The notes below the pieces were generated by a model, which saw only the letters and a list, made by a program, of their open reading frames with translations, ran no database searches and was not told the origin of the DNA. A DNA stretch of 64,000 nt, taken from Costus lasius (taxonomy: Eukaryota; Streptophyta; Magnoliopsida; Zingiberales; Costaceae). Location of the stretch: positions 46,784,507 to 46,848,506 of the forward strand of contig CM050449.1 of NCBI GenBank assembly GCA_027563935.2. The letters run 5' to 3'. Every line of letters starts with the position of its first letter. The stretch's first letter is position 1. Both the position numbers and the translations under genes were made by a program. Of the stretch, positions 22,686 through 35,696 are shown in pieces.

Positions 22686-23390
22686 AAGGCATCTCCTGAT
22701 CTAAGATTGAAACTTTGTAAACATAAACTGGATGGGACAAATTGGACAAAATGGTTCAAGATTTTGTCCAAGATACTGGACCAAGAAAATAAGGTGCATC
22801 TTCTTGAAAGACCTCTATCCCAGCCCAGTGTATATTTCACTAATGACTGGGAGTGGAATGTCTATCTTGAACATTGTGAAGATAATGAACAAGTACACTG
22901 CTCTTGTCTTAGAGTGCATGACCCCAGAGGTCAAGGTTGAATGTGATGAGATGGGGATCTATGATCTAATCATACATCTCAAAGGTCTCTTCACACCATG
23001 CTCTATAGACAATGATCAGGAGAGTTCTGTTGGATCTTCAGAATGTGTGCCTAAATCTGAGAAAGACCATGGTTCTGTATCTTTGAAGCTAATACTTCGG
23101 AAGACTGGGAATGCATGGGTATTTCGAAGAGGATTAATGGCCAAGAAGAGCATGGCAAAGAAGAAGGGATGTAATCCATCCGCTTCAGGTATTGTGTTAC
23201 CGAGGTCTTTTGTCTACTTCTTATTCATGGGTACTGGGTACCGTATGAGAGGCTCACATATGTTTTACATGTGCAGGAGCTCAAAAGAAGTAGGACGAAG
23301 AGGCTTGATGGGATCGACTTTCGGGTCAGGGACGGAGCATTGGATGCTGCTGTTGATGTTATCTCACTGCCTTGAAGACTCTATATAGAG
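22686..23390 (+). pseudogene. Copia gag and protease remnant of element D
   Basis: Broken gag. The copia gag segment KLDGTNWTKWFKILSKILD reads from about 22725 in one frame. It shifts near 22800-22860 to a second frame with VLECMTPEVKVECDEMGIYD, which corresponds to the LMLASMTPPLQ region of B. The zinc knuckle is gone. Toward 23225-23380 pieces resembling the protease region and the QELKRSR segment are found in mixed frames. No functional product is expected. Confidence 0.75.
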
Positions 23391-25960
23391 CTTTGCTATT
23401 ATGTATCAGCTTTTGTATTGGAACATCATTCCTTTTGGAAAGGACTTTGGTTTGAAATAATAAATAAGATTTTTAAATCTGAGATGTTCTATAGAAAGTG
23501 ATACAGTTGACAATAGTTTGTGGTTCTATATGTAACACAAGATAAGATCTAATGATTCAATAAAACATCCTCTTATAGCATTGTCTCTTGAACCATAGAA
23601 CAATGGTCACATCCAAAGGTCCATGGACTATTGGGGTCATTGTCCTCTCAGGACTATGATACATGTGAGCCTAGTTCAAAGGAACAATGTGACAGATGCT
23701 GCCTTCACCGAAAAAGATGGAAGGAATAAGTGACTTGTTGGATCTATGACACAGCAATGTGAGTGGACCCATGTAAACAAGCACTAAAAGGAGTTTTATA
23801 TATACTTCATTAGGTATGGGTATGCCTCACGCAACCCAAGAACTTTGGAAAAATCCAAGAAGTTCATAAATGAAGTATTGAGTCAAATTGAAGGATCTAT
23901 CAAAGCACCTTGATTGGATCAAGATGATTAGTGGAGAATTTGATGACTGTCCTAAGAAGTGTGGAGTTATCTCACAGCTTACTTAGTACACCACTGTGTG
24001 GTGAATTTCAAAGAAAGAAAAAGAAACACATTGGATGTGGTTTCAACTTTGAATAGTCATGCAAATATACTACTATGATGCCATGCAAACAGATGTACTG
24101 CTACTCCATAAGAAAATGTCTAAGTTAGCTTTTGAATTGCGAACTGCAAATATCCCATTTCTTCAATGGAATTGGGAATGTAATATGCAGTGATTCAAAA
24201 GTATGTATTTGTGGTGCACTGTAGAGTGCTAATTCTATCCCATGGAGAACAAAATATTTGTTGCTCAAAATGCTGTCTCTCTTGAGAAAGTATTTCTTTT
24301 GAAAGAAGCTAGTGGGAGTAGATTTGATTTGGACAAGGTCCAGAATCAACCACAATATAATTAAACACACATGGAGAGCAAAATCTCACATACAGGTTGA
24401 AAGTCAACCTGAGGTTCAAGTAAAACAGGAATAACATAAGTCTTGATCGATTCGATATGCTGGGCATGACGAATTTTTCATCAAGCATCAACCTAAGACT
24501 TATGAGGAAATGGAAGCGGTCGGTGGACCAGATTCCAAGAAATGGCTAAGGGCCATGAGAACCATAATGGACTCCATGTCTGCTAATCAAGTCTGGGACT
24601 TGGATGAGCTGCCAAAAGGGGTAATTCCCACAGGCTATAAAATAAATCTTCTGGGAAGATAGACATGGAAGGTAACATTGTTACCTTAAAAAGGCAAGCT
24701 AGTGAACAGAAATTTTAGGCAAATCCACTGGGTGGATAATGATGGAATTTTTCACCAATAGCTGAGTTTTAAGTCCATTAGGAATCTGCATAATTGCATA
24801 ATCAGTTATGGCATGTTGTTATGAAAACTTTCTTTCTTACGTGGACGTCTGAAAAGATATCTGTAAGGAAATAGCCAGAAGGTTTTCATATCAAGGCCAT
24901 AATGACATGCATGATGCAAGCATGGTTGAAATAGCCTGTGTTTACAAGAAGATCAGTGGGAGCACCTTAATAGTATTTCTTGTCTAGATGATTGATGATA
25001 TTCTCCTCACATGAAATGACATCTCAGCTCTTCACATGGTGAAGAAAAGGTTTGATATGTATTTCGAGAAGAATGATCTAGGGAATGATGCCTGCATCCT
25101 AGGCATGAGGATCTATAGATAGAGGCCCAAGAAAGTCATTGCCCTTTAGTCAATCTATGTTCATCCAAGAGTTTATGGAGAGGTTTATTTTGGATGATTC
25201 CAAATATTAATACCTTCCAGAAAGATATGGTCTGATTTTCTAAAAGATCTTGTGTCCTTTGACACAGATGGAGAGTAATAACATGGATCTAAAATCCTGA
25301 TACATGGTGTGTGGGATGGATCATGATTTGAATATCATACTCAAGACCATTTGTGGCAAATGCTTGGAGCATAGCCAGCAAGTTTCAATCAGATCTTAGT
25401 GTTTAACACTAGATAGCTGTGAAGGCAATCCTTATATGTATACTTGGGAGGTATAAAGGATTGAAGTCTAGTCTATGATAGACAGGAAAGAATTTTCTGT
25501 ACAGGGGTACACTGACACTTCATTCCAGTCTAGTGACTATTGATCACAGCCAGGAGTTGCGCTTTGCCTTGTTATGGTGTTGCATGCTGAAAGAGAATTA
25601 TGCAAACCAAAGTGGCAAGATTCTACAAATAAGGCTGAGTACATTGCAGCCCCTTGTGGCAGCCAAGGAGGCAGCTTCATTCATTTGAACTTGATCTAGT
25701 TCATAGTGCTTGATGGTCCAGTATAGTTCTTACTGGGACCATAGCATAGGAGAATGAACTTAATGCTCAAGTATGTACTACAGCATATCATCCGATCTTA
25801 GAGATCATGGATAAGGATGATGATCAAATTTGTTAAAATAAACACAGACAGCAATCTGGAAAAACCCACTGACCAAGCCTCTGGCGCAGCGGAAGCTAAA
25901 AGGGTCATACTAGAGACATTGGAACTGAGTAAACACCAGTTGTCCTTGGTCTTAGTGCAA
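23391..25960 (+). pseudogene. Copia pol remnant of element D (heavily decayed)
   Basis: Fragments of integrase, RT and RNase H in several frames with many stops. Recognisable pieces are an integrase segment around 23810-23910 (FIRYGYASRNPRTLEKSKKF), GPDSKKWLRAMRTIMDSMSA near 24520-24590 just before RT, and degenerate RT around 24640-25300. A damaged YVDD-like site lies near 24990. RNase H debris is around 25500-25700, and PLTKPLA-like sequence near 25865. It aligns in order with pol of A-C, which shows how far D has decayed. Confidence 0.8.
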
Positions 25961-25969
25961 GTGGGAGAT

Positions 25970-28197
25970 TGTTGGTGTATATGTCCTAAAGACCAGTGTA
26001 TGGACATGGTCAGGCATTGGTTGAATGTACTTTGATAGAACTATTACTCTTTTTAGGCATGGTCGTTATTATGCAGACTTCTCTAACTGCGTTGATGTAT
26101 TAAGTTGCATAAATAATGTCCCAGGAGTTTGGATTGGATCCATTCTCATAAGCTATCCCCAGACAAGGTACCTTGGTAGATATGGGATAGCTTTGGTACA
26201 TGTGAGACTGGTGTATGGGCTGGTTAGGTGCGGTGCACAGTAACGCAGACATACAGGTGCATTGGATGCACTGGAGTGATCCACCGTGAGGATTGACTTG
26301 TCTAGTCAACAAGTCAATCTCACATGCAAGAGGTTTGCATTGATCCTTAGACTTGAGGTATTCATGTCTAGACTTGATGATGGGTATGCTTTAATACAGT
26401 CTTACGTCTCTCTGTAATTGGGAGATCAAAACGACTGTCATTGGGCATTTCATAAGTCATGTAGAGACATGGATGACCAATAGTAGGATTTGCCCCTTCC
26501 TTATTGGAAGTATGATATCCACCTCGGGGTGCCCCACCTTATTGGTGCATGACAGGAAAGTGTGGCCACACTTGTTGAGTCATGACCAATGCATTGGATA
26601 ATAAACTTGAGACTAATCCAATGGCAGGATATCAGCTTAGGCAAAGGGATCTGTAATGCAATAGGAATCCTCGTTGCTTGTTAGGAGTTGTTGCCATAAT
26701 GACTTAAGTCCTATGACATGGGTAGTAGTGATGTGTTGCTAGATACCCCTCACTGCTTATGATGTTTACATCATTGCCATCGTCATATGGATCCTACGGG
26801 GTCACACGCAATAGACTCTTGACGTTGCTTTATTCAGAAGCCTTAGGATCAAGTTATTGGATAACTTGGATCCATTTGGAAGATTTCATCAGCGCCAATG
26901 GGCCTGATGAGTTGGAAGAAAGTTATTGGAGCCAAACTTGATTTTTGGCAGGTTGACCCGATATTGACCTAGATTGGTCACATTTGGATTAGGGTTGCAT
27001 TGGATTGGATCCAATGGCTTAATCAACCCATGCCATGAAGTTTGGGGTAGCTCATTATCCAATGAGGCCCAATAATTAGTTGTTATGAAGAGGAATTGGC
27101 TTAAAAGGGTATAATGGGGAGAAATCTCACCCCATTGGCGCCTAGGGGCATAATGGGGTGAGGGAGGTGCCTTTGCTTCATCATGGAAGTAAAGGGCGCC
27201 TAGACCTTCTTCCTTGGATGGAATACTTGCTTCTAAGGCAAGTCTTGGGGCTGATATGGCTTGAGGACTCTTTTGGAAAGAACTTGGGCGCATATGAGAA
27301 GTAGGATGTTTATGGTAAAGTCTTGGAGACTTTCCTTATGAACCCTACATGCACCCAAACTCTTGCCCTAGCCGAATTCTTCATGTTGCACCTAGCCCTT
27401 CTCCTTGGATGGAAAGAATGCCTCTAAGGCATGTCTTAGGCTGATATGGCCATTGGGCAAATTAGGATAGGTTGAATGAGGTTTATGGTAAAGTCTTGGA
27501 GACTTTCCTTACCTCAAGATCCCTTTATCCTAGCCGCCCTCTTGGCATGATCCTAGCCATTGTCCTTGCCGCCTCTTGTCCTATTTATAGGACCCCTTAC
27601 CGCCCCTTCCAATGTTCGACTTCTAGGAGGCTTGAACATACATAGAGAGGCGTGAGCAAGGGCAAAGGGTGACAACAACAAAGGCTTGGCGCAACCTTCT
27701 TCCAAGTGGCCGAAAGACATCCTTTCTTCTTCTCCTCTTCTTGGTGCAAAGAGAAATTGGGCTTGGTGGCTTCTCTTTCTATTGTCGCAAGCCCTCTCCC
27801 TCTCATAGCCATTAGCATATCTTGCTTGAAGGTGGCGCAAGCAAAGAAGAAGAGGGAAGTTCTTGGCGGCATCTTCCCTATTCCCTCCTTGGCGCAACTT
27901 CTCTTGAAGGTGGCACAAGTGGAGTGAAGGCTTGATTCTCTTCCCGAGGCTAGCACCGAGCGTGGAAGGGAGCAACGATCAAGGAGTCGACGCATGGATA
28001 CTTATAGAGGGCGAACACATGGGCGCCTTCAACATGGCTTCGACGTCTAGACAAGCAAAAGAGGTACATCTCTAACACATCCTTGTGTCTTATCTCTCTC
28101 ATGGATCCTTGGGACCGGAATGTGTTTCGGGTGTAATGCTTCTTTCGCTGCGTCCTGGGACTGCAAAATTTTAAATTACACCCGGCATTCCCTAACA
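25970..28197 (+). repeat. 3' LTR of element D (2228 bp)
   Basis: It starts TGTTGGTGTATATGTCC after the polypurine tract AAGTGGGAGAT (25959-25969) and ends CATTCCCTAACA. It shares long blocks with the LTRs at 45363 (-), 58282 (+) and 59923 (-), for example GGAGCCAAACTT and ATTGGATTGGATCCAAT. CCTATTTATAGG near 27580 is a possible TATA region. The small ORFs inside it are not supported as genes. Confidence 0.9.
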
Positions 28198-28878
28198 GGC
28201 TAGGCTAGCACCGAAGGTGGGTAGGTGGGTCAGCACACGGGCTTCAGCTCGGCATAATGTGACTGTGAGTGCAAGTCCTACTCAATGTCATGGGCGTGGT
28301 GAAGGGTCATGGTGATCGAGTCAAGTCCATAGATCGAGAGGTCTCACCTAATCTCCTCACGAAAACCATTCCTAAACCAAGACAAAGTAAACGCGGGGTC
28401 CTCCTTAAGATTGCATCGAATGCCGAGCTTGTCGCAGCAGATGTCGTATTCGTTGACCAAGTCGGACCCTTCGGTGATCGCGCAATAGGAATCTAGGAGG
28501 CGCTATCTATAGGTGGGAGGTACGTACTTCTCCTTAAGGCAGTAACACATCTCCTCCCATCGAGTGATTGGGGGAAGATGTTGATCCACAAGTTGATGCT
28601 CAACGTTCATCAAATATAACCGAGCAGGTCTCGTTAGTAAGAGGCGAACATAATTAACCTTAAGGTGATCGGACATGGCACTCCATTCAAAGTAGTTATC
28701 CACGGCCGTAGCCCAAACAAGGAAGACTCAGGGGTCAAGACTACAGATAAAGATCGGGGGGTCAATGCGGGTGAGATGATGGATCTCGTCGTCTTCGCGG
28801 TTGCGGGGGTTTGGGCACCGTGGGGGATGAGCGTCCTCAGACCACGTGGACTCGTCCTCAAATGGGTCAAAAGGGTAG
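28198..28878 (-). pseudogene. Ty3/gypsy gag fragment, minus strand
   Basis: On the minus strand, about 28710 down to 28503, an open stretch reads DNYFEWSAMSDHLKVNYVRL. Further on come RWEEMCYCLKEKYVPP and, after a TAG, NEYDICCDKLGIRCNLKED. This is the order of conserved blocks in a plant Ty3/gypsy gag. Stops interrupt it. It is cut on the left by element D, possibly with duplication GGCTA at 28198, and on the right by the chromovirus LTR at 28879. No pol is visible. Confidence 0.7.
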
Positions 28879-30519
28879 TGATGGGGGGACAAGACCAGCT
28901 CTGAGGAGTGTCCTCATACCACTAGGGTTCGAAAGAAACCCCTCAGGTATGGGTTTTCTGCCTAGGGTCTTACCTTCTTCTTGCATTGCATCGCATCATG
29001 ATAGGTTAGAAGCATAAGCACTTTCCTTATTTGCACATCTACTTTCCTTATATGCATATCTGCAATTTTCTTTCAATAAAAATGCCATGTCATTCCTAGT
29101 GCATGTAGGGTAGCATATTTGTTGGGCAACTAACCCTGCAGGTGAAGAAGCGGCTCTAGACAACTCAGAAAATTCAGCTCACTACTCACTCACCTAGTGA
29201 GCTCCAAAGAAAGAAAGTTAGCTTCAACATAGTTCAACTCCTTCCACTTGAAGACTTGAGATAAAGGGGCTTCAAAAATCATCAACTCCCTTGCCAAATC
29301 AAGCCTTGGGCGACCACATCAACAATCAATTCGGCCAAGTCAAGTTCCACAATTCAAGGAGTCAATCAATCATCCACCAATCATGCAATCATCAAGTTGG
29401 CGCCTAACATTTGAAGAAGTAAATTCGAAATTCAACCACACATGGAAGCATTATCAAATCACAACCGATTGCTTCCTCCTCTCAACATTTGCGCCACCCC
29501 CTTGGAGCCAAGAATTTCAAAAACTTACCATGAAGAAGCTGGCCAAAGATGGAAGTCCAACCAAGAGCATTTGCGCCCCTTCCTTATTCTCCTTTGTGTT
29601 TAATGCTGAATTATTCTCTCTTAATTTTGCCTTTGCACCTAGGGGGAAATGTCTTATGTAACCCTAGCTTGCCTTGCCCTATATATTGTAGCCTTCACGG
29701 CATTACTTGCATCTTGATTTGAATGAAAAATTGTCTATTAGTTGCCTAGCAAATCAACTCTCAGTGCTTGTGTCACCAAGCTTTCTCTTCTCCTCTATTC
29801 GCATCCACCATCTCCTCACCTAGCCGAGACCTTCATCCCTTCCAAGTTGCAAACCGAGGCTTCCCTTTCAAGCAACAAGTGATGGAGAACTTCCTTGTGG
29901 CCGAGACTCAACTTGAAGGAGCCCTTGATGTTGAGGCCACCTCTTTGAAGGAGCTTTTCTAAGATAAGTGTTCTCCCTCTTGCGACTTTGTTCCTTCCTT
30001 CTTTACAAGTTTAGAGATCTACACTTTGTTTGACTCTTGTAGGAAAGAAGGCGCTTGGAGTTTGAAGGCCTGTTTGGGGCGCAAGCCCTCTCTTCTCCAC
30101 CCCTCCATATTTTAGTTAGTCCTACTTATTATCTAGGCAAGAGAACTTGCAGGCTTAACCTCCCTCTTGCACTTTGTCTTTGTAAACCCTTATAACTATT
30201 GCTTAACTCACCCACGCCTGTGTGGGATTGCTGAAATGCTTGTGTGTAACCGACACCTTCCATCAGAGTAGGACCAGTGAAGAACGGGAAGGTGACCCCT
30301 TCTATTCTCAAGGGGTCCACTGTAAGTCTCCTTTTAGATTCAGTAATTTAATTCTGCATTTTATTTCAGCAAGTAGAGTAATTCGGTTTTCCTATTATAA
30401 AACTCCAAAAACATCTATTTTCAAATCCGTTAGAGTAACTTCGGTTTTCATATTATTATTATTACAAAATTTTCAAAAAAAATCGTTGTTTGCATGTTTT
30501 GTGATTTCAGCGCACATCA
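28879..30519 (+). repeat. 5' LTR of the chromovirus (1641 bp)
   Basis: Starts TGATGGGGGGACAAGACC and ends GCGCACATCA. The termini TGATG/CATCA are perfect inverted repeats. The start matches the 3' LTR at 35220. The end is set by the PBS three bases later. The ORFs inside (for example 29383-29661) are taken as chance. Confidence 0.9.
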
Positions 30520-30522
30520 GTT

Positions 30523-30534
30523 TGGTATCAGAGC
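30523..30534 (+). other. Primer-binding site of the chromovirus
   Basis: TGGTATCAGAGC, complementary to initiator tRNA-Met, three bases after the 5' LTR. Confidence 0.93.
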
Positions 30535-30722
30535 AAGGTTCTAGAGTAGATTTTTTAAGCCCAGAACTTATTTTTCTACTACTAGAACGATTCTTGTGGT
30601 TTAGGGTGTTTGACACAATTGATTCCATAACACACTAGGGTTCATACATTTTTCGAAAAGATATATTCATTTCAAAACTGCATCATGAAACTAGAGCTAG
30701 AGCCCAACAAGAGAATCAACCC

Positions 30723-33700
30723 ATGGATTTAACTGAGGCTATTAGACAACTTACACAAAAGTTAGATGGCCTGCAAAATGATCTCCAAAACCTCAACACT
30801 AGGTTTGACACCTTTGAAACCCAACAAAGGACCCCAAGCCAACCTCCGAGCGAGGCAAACTTGGAACCTTTGGAAGACATGAACCGCCAACCTACTCCCA
30901 ATCCTATGGTTACTCCCCATACTGAGTGGAATGGGCAACTTGCTCACACCCCACTCAACCAAAGACCTAGGAATTTTGATGTGCACCGTGCCGTCAAGCT
31001 TACCCCACCTGCTTTTAGTGGAACCCTAGATCATAGGGAATTCATAGACTGGGTCACCCAGCTTGAGCGATATTTTGTGTGGAGCCAAGTTCCTGATCAA
31101 GACAAAGTGAACCTAGCGACATGTCTCCTAGAAGGATCAACTAGGTTATACTGGACCCATGTAGAAAGAACACTCCAATACCCTATTGAGAGATGGGAGC
31201 ACATGCGTTTTCGGTTGAGAGAAAAGTATGTTTCTCAATACTATCAAAATAAGCTTCTTGACCAACTTAGCAGTCATACCCAAGGTAGTTCAACTGTCTC
31301 CGAGTACATGACCAAGTTAGAAGAGCTTCTCCTTAGATGTGAAATCACTGAAGACCCAAACCTCACTCTGAGTAGGTTTTAAAATGGCCTTAGACTAGAC
31401 ATCAAGAGAAGCCTAACCTATTACCAGATAGATAGCTTAGAAGTAGCCTACCAAAGAGCTCTAGAGGTTGAACAAGAAATTAAGACTAGAAGGGAGTTCA
31501 CACCCAATAGACCTTTCATTAGGACTTCCCAAACTAATTCTCCTAGCCCAAGTCAACCTCGACCTAGGCCAATTCCAACTGTAGAATCAAGTAAACCTCA
31601 ACCCAAACCAAACCAAGCCACAGGAACCAATAGATTTGTCTGCCACAACTGTAAACAGCCTGGACACATAGCTAGAGACTGCACCAAAAGGTTTCTCATC
31701 ATAGAAGAAGACTCCTTAGAACCTGAGGCAACCCCTGAAGAAGAATTAGACCAAGATCCCAACCTTCAAAACATCGAATATCAAGATCTTGACACTGATG
31801 ACTTTGCCCATAACACCTTAGGGGTAGTAAGATGCAATTTAGTCCAACCTATTCCTACTGAGGACTGGAGAATGACAAGCATCTTCCATACTTACACCAA
31901 ATGCCATGGTCACATGTGCAAGGTTGTAATCGATGGAGGAAGCAGTGTCAATGCTGTCTCTCATGTAGCTGTAGTCAAGCTAAAGCTAAAACTAGAACCA
32001 CACCCAAACCCCTATAGCATCTCTTGGGTCAACCAAAATAGTGTTCCAGTCACCTATAGTTGCCTTGTGCCCCTTCAATTCGGCACCTATCAAGGACAGA
32101 TCTGGTGTGATGTCATCACCATGGACGTCGCCCAAGTCCTTCTAGGTCGTCCTTGGCTATATGACATGGATGTGATCCATTATGGTCGCACCAATACTTA
32201 TGTCTTTAGTCAACATGGGCAAAAGATTAGGTTGAAACCTACCGAACCCAAGGAGCTTAGAGCCTCAACCAATAAGGGTAAGATAGAAGAAACTAAGTCT
32301 ATCACACCCACCATCCAACTCATCCGTCCCCAAGCTTTCACTAAGGAAATCCAAGAGACCCAACCTATCTACTCCTTAGTCTTTAAGGAACCTAACCCTG
32401 TCCAAGAGGATAAGCCACCCCCTGAGATAGAAGCCCTCCTCTTAGACTATAGTGAGTTAACCCTAGAGGAACTACCCATAGGCTTACCCCCTCTTAGAGA
32501 CATTCAACACAATATAGACCTTGTCCCAGGCTCAACCTTACCCAACCTACCCCACTATAGGATGAGCCCCACTGAACATGAGGAACTTAAGAGACAGGTA
32601 GATGACCTCCTAGCTAAGGGACACATTAGGGAAAGCCTAAGCCCTTGCGCAGTCCCAGCCCTTCTTACCCCAAAGAAGGATGGTAGCTGGCACATGTGTA
32701 TTGACTGCAGGGCTATCAATAAGATAATAATGAAATATAGGTTCCCTATCCCAAGACTAGATGACATGCTAGACCCCCTTGTAGGATCCAAATGGTTTAG
32801 CAAACTTGACCTTAGGAGTGGTTATCACCAAGTCAAAATAAGGTTAGGGGATGAATGGAATACCGCCTTCAAAACAAAGGATGGTATATATGAGTGGTTG
32901 GTCATGCCCTTCGGGCTAACCAACGCCCCCTCAACCTTTATGAAACTTATGACCCAAGTGCTTAGACCATATATAGGTAAATTCCTAGTAGTCTATTTTG
33001 ATGATATCCTGATATATAGCAAGACTAAGGAAGAATACCTAGAACATTTAAGGAAGACCCTTGACCTACTTAGGACTGAGCAGCTGTACATCAACCTAAA
33101 GAAGTGCTCTTTCCTCTCTCATAAGGTTGTCTTCCTAGGGTTCATTATTTCTGAGTTAGGTTTACAAGCTGATCCTGCTAAGGTCCAAGCAATCTTAGAC
33201 TGGCCTGAACCTAAAACCCTCACTGAAGTTAGGAGCTTCCATGGCCTACCTACTTTCTACCGTAGGTTCATCAAGAACTTTAGCTCTATAGTTGCCCCAA
33301 TCACCAGTTGCATGAAACAAGGTGATTTTGCCCAGACCAAATCTGCTAGTAAAGCTTTTGTTGAACTCAAGTCCAAGATGACTTCTGCCCCAGTTCTTAG
33401 GATTTCAGACTTCAGCAAAGCCTTTGAGGTCGATTGTGATGCCTCTGGCATAGGCATAGGTGGGACCCTCAACCGAGAAGGTCATCCTATTGCCTTCTTA
33501 AGTGAAAAGCTGAATGAGGCCAGGCAGAAATACTCGACTTACGATTAAGAGTTCTATGCTATAGTCCAAACCCTTAGACACTTTAGACACTACCTTATCC
33601 ATAATGAGTTCACTCTTCATAGTGATCACCAAGCCCTCTCTTATTTAAGTGCTCAAAAGAAACTCAACTTTAGGCATGCTAAGTGGGTAGAATATCTTCA

Positions 33701-35222
33701 ACAGTTTACCTTTGTGCTTAAACACAAATCTGGAACTAATAATAAGGTAGCTGATGCCTTGAGTAGAGTTACTTTGCTTATTAATAAATTGCATGTTGAA
33801 CTTATTGGCTTTAATCGCATGAAATCTGCTTATATTTATTGTCCTGATTTTTCTGCTGTATATCATGATTTGAGTTTAGATGTCCATAGCCATTCTCTGT
33901 ATACCCTTAGGGAAGGATACCTATTTCTTGGTCCGACACTTTGTGTACCCAAGACTTCTATCCGGGACTTCCTAGTTTGGGAAATCCATGGAGGGGGGTC
34001 TGCTGGGCACCACGGACGAGAGAAAACCCTAGCATTGGTAGAGGAATGGTTTTATTGGCCGAACCTCTATAAAGATGTGGCCGAGGTAGTTAGACACTGC
34101 AAGACTTGCCAAACCACTAAGGTTCATAAACATAACTTTGGGCTTTACACACCCCTTCCTATCCCTAGAGCCCCAAGGCAAGATCTAAGTATGGACTTCA
34201 TCTTAGGTTTACCTAGAACCCCCTCCAAGTATGACTCTATCTTTGTGGTTGTAGATAGGTTTACCAAGATGGCCCATTTCCTACCCTGCAGGAAAACTTC
34301 AGATGCTTCCTATATAGCCTACCTATTCTTTAAGGAAGTACTTAGACTTCATGGTACCCCTCTTACAATTGTGTTTGATAGGGATACTAGGTTTGTCAGC
34401 CACTTTTGGAGAACCTTGTGGAAACTTCTAGGCACAAACTTAAAATTCTCCACTTCCTATCATCCCCAGACGGATGGTCAGACAGAAGTGGTCAACAGAT
34501 CACTTGGGAGTATCCTTAGGAGCCTAGTTGGAGAGCACCCCGGCAATTGGGACAAACTGCTACCCATAGCCGAGTTCTCTTACAATAGTGTGCCTAACCG
34601 AACCACTATGTTAGGGTACCAGCCGAATAAACCCATTGATCTTTTCCCTGCACCTAGGCATTTCAATGTTTCTATATCAGCTAGAGACTTAGCCCTTTAT
34701 ATTTCACAGCTTCATCATGAGTTATATAGCACTATGTTAGACTCTGTTAATCGTTATCGTGATGATGCTAACAAGACTCGCCGAGAAAGGGCATTTTCTG
34801 TAGATGACCAGGTTATACTGAGAGTCCATGAGGAGCGCATCCAAGGGCATGGACACAAGCTGGATGCGAAGGGAATCGGACCCTTCACCATTACGGGCAA
34901 GATCAACAACAATGCCTACATACTGGATCTGCCACTTGATCTGGGGATCCCAGTCACTGTCAACGTAGAGGATCTCACACTCTACCACGAGCCACTTCCC
35001 ACCCTGGAGCCTGCTGATGCCCATGAGCTAGCCATTGACGCCATCCTGGAAGATCAAACTCGCCTCAGACATGATGAGGTACAAATCTTTTACCGAGTCC
35101 GTTACACATCTGGTGAGGAAGTTTGGCTTCCTGAGGCTAAGCTTGTCCAAGCCAACCCTGAGTTACTCCAAGGGTACAAGGACAATTCTCCAGGAGAATT
35201 TTTCTCACCCGGGGAGAAATGA
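30723..35222 (+). pseudogene. Chromovirus gag-pol polyprotein (two stops)
   Basis: One frame of 4500 bp starting MDLTEAIRQLTQKLDGLQND, with an N-terminal coiled-coil-like stretch. Domains in order: gag (PPAFSGTLDHREFIDWVTQL), zinc knuckle [14 protein letters not shown] at 31641-31682, protease with VIDGGSS at about 31926 and RT with YFDD at about 32993. RNase H has DCDASGIG. Integrase has an HHCC finger, SMDFILGLPRT, VFDRDTRF and NRSLGS. A C-terminal chromodomain-like segment (AIDAILEDQTRLRHDEVQ) follows. TAA at 31380-31382 (in gag) and TAA at 33546-33548 (in RNase H) interrupt it; the frame is otherwise open. The final TGA (35220-35222) is the first three bases of the 3' LTR. Confidence 0.93.
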
Positions 35223-35617
35223 TGGGGAGCCAAGACCAGCTCTGAGGAGATCCACTAGGGTTCGAAAGAAACCCCTCAGGTATGGGTTCTCTTCCTAGGG
35301 TCCTACCTTCTTCTTGCATTGCATCGCATCATGATAGGTTAGAAGCATAAGCAATTTCCTTATTTGCACATCTACTTTCCTTATATGCATATCTGCAATT
35401 TGCTTTCAATAAAAATGCCATGTCATTCCTAGTGCATGTAGGGTAGCATATTTGTTGGGCAACTAACCCTGCTGGTGAAGAAGCGGCTCAAGACAACTCA
35501 AAAAATTCAGCTCACTACTCACTCACCTAGTGAGCTCCAAATAAAGAAAGTTAGCTTCAACATAGTTCAAATCCTTCCACTTGAAGACTTGAGTTAAAGG
35601 GGCTTTAAAAATCATCA
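35220..35617 (+). repeat. 3' LTR of the chromovirus, truncated
   Basis: Follows the purine tract GGGGAGAAA (35211-35219) and matches 28879-29280 up to AATCATCAA. It then stops abruptly; the remaining ~1240 bp are missing and minus-strand element sequence takes over. Confidence 0.88.
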
Positions 35618-35681
35618 AATGAAACATTGTTAATCACTAGGTTGATCAAATGATAGATCCCTAAAAATCCAAAAACATTTC

Positions 35682-35692
35682 CTCTGATACCA
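35682..35692 (-). other. Primer-binding site, minus strand
   Basis: CTCTGATACCA on the + strand is the reverse complement of TGGTATCAGAG. It lies four bases from the LTR end at 35697. Confidence 0.7.
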
Positions 35693-35696
35693 TAAT

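Larger units (their letters stand above)
20986..28197 (+). mobile_element. Copia element D, degenerate
   Basis: An older Angela/BARE-like copia element with a 5' LTR tail, PBS, leader, broken gag-pol and complete 3' LTR. Its LTR family is the one also seen at 45363, 58282 and 59923. It appears to have inserted into a minus-strand gypsy gag fragment that continues at 28198. It contains B. Confidence 0.88.
28879..35617 (+). mobile_element. CRM-like chromovirus (Ty3/gypsy), 3' LTR truncated
   Basis: A gypsy element with 5' LTR 28879-30519, PBS 30523-30534, one gag-pol frame 30723-35222 and a 3' LTR of which only ~398 bp remain. The LTRs run TGATG...CATCA and the polyprotein stop lies in the 3' LTR. 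From what I know of the family, both are hallmarks of the CRM clade of centromeric chromoviruses. The clade name is inference. LTR overlap divergence is roughly 4 percent by eye. Confidence 0.88.

Noticed and set aside
22732..23388. A 218-codon intact gene
   Set aside because: The frame mixes gag-like and out-of-frame sequence; the gag-like part begins in another frame, so it is a decayed gag-protease region.
27553..27995. Overlapping minus-strand ORFs of about 130-140 codons within D's LTR
   Set aside because: They lie in LTR sequence, have no known domain, and the related LTRs at 58282 and 59923 do not keep them open over the same length.
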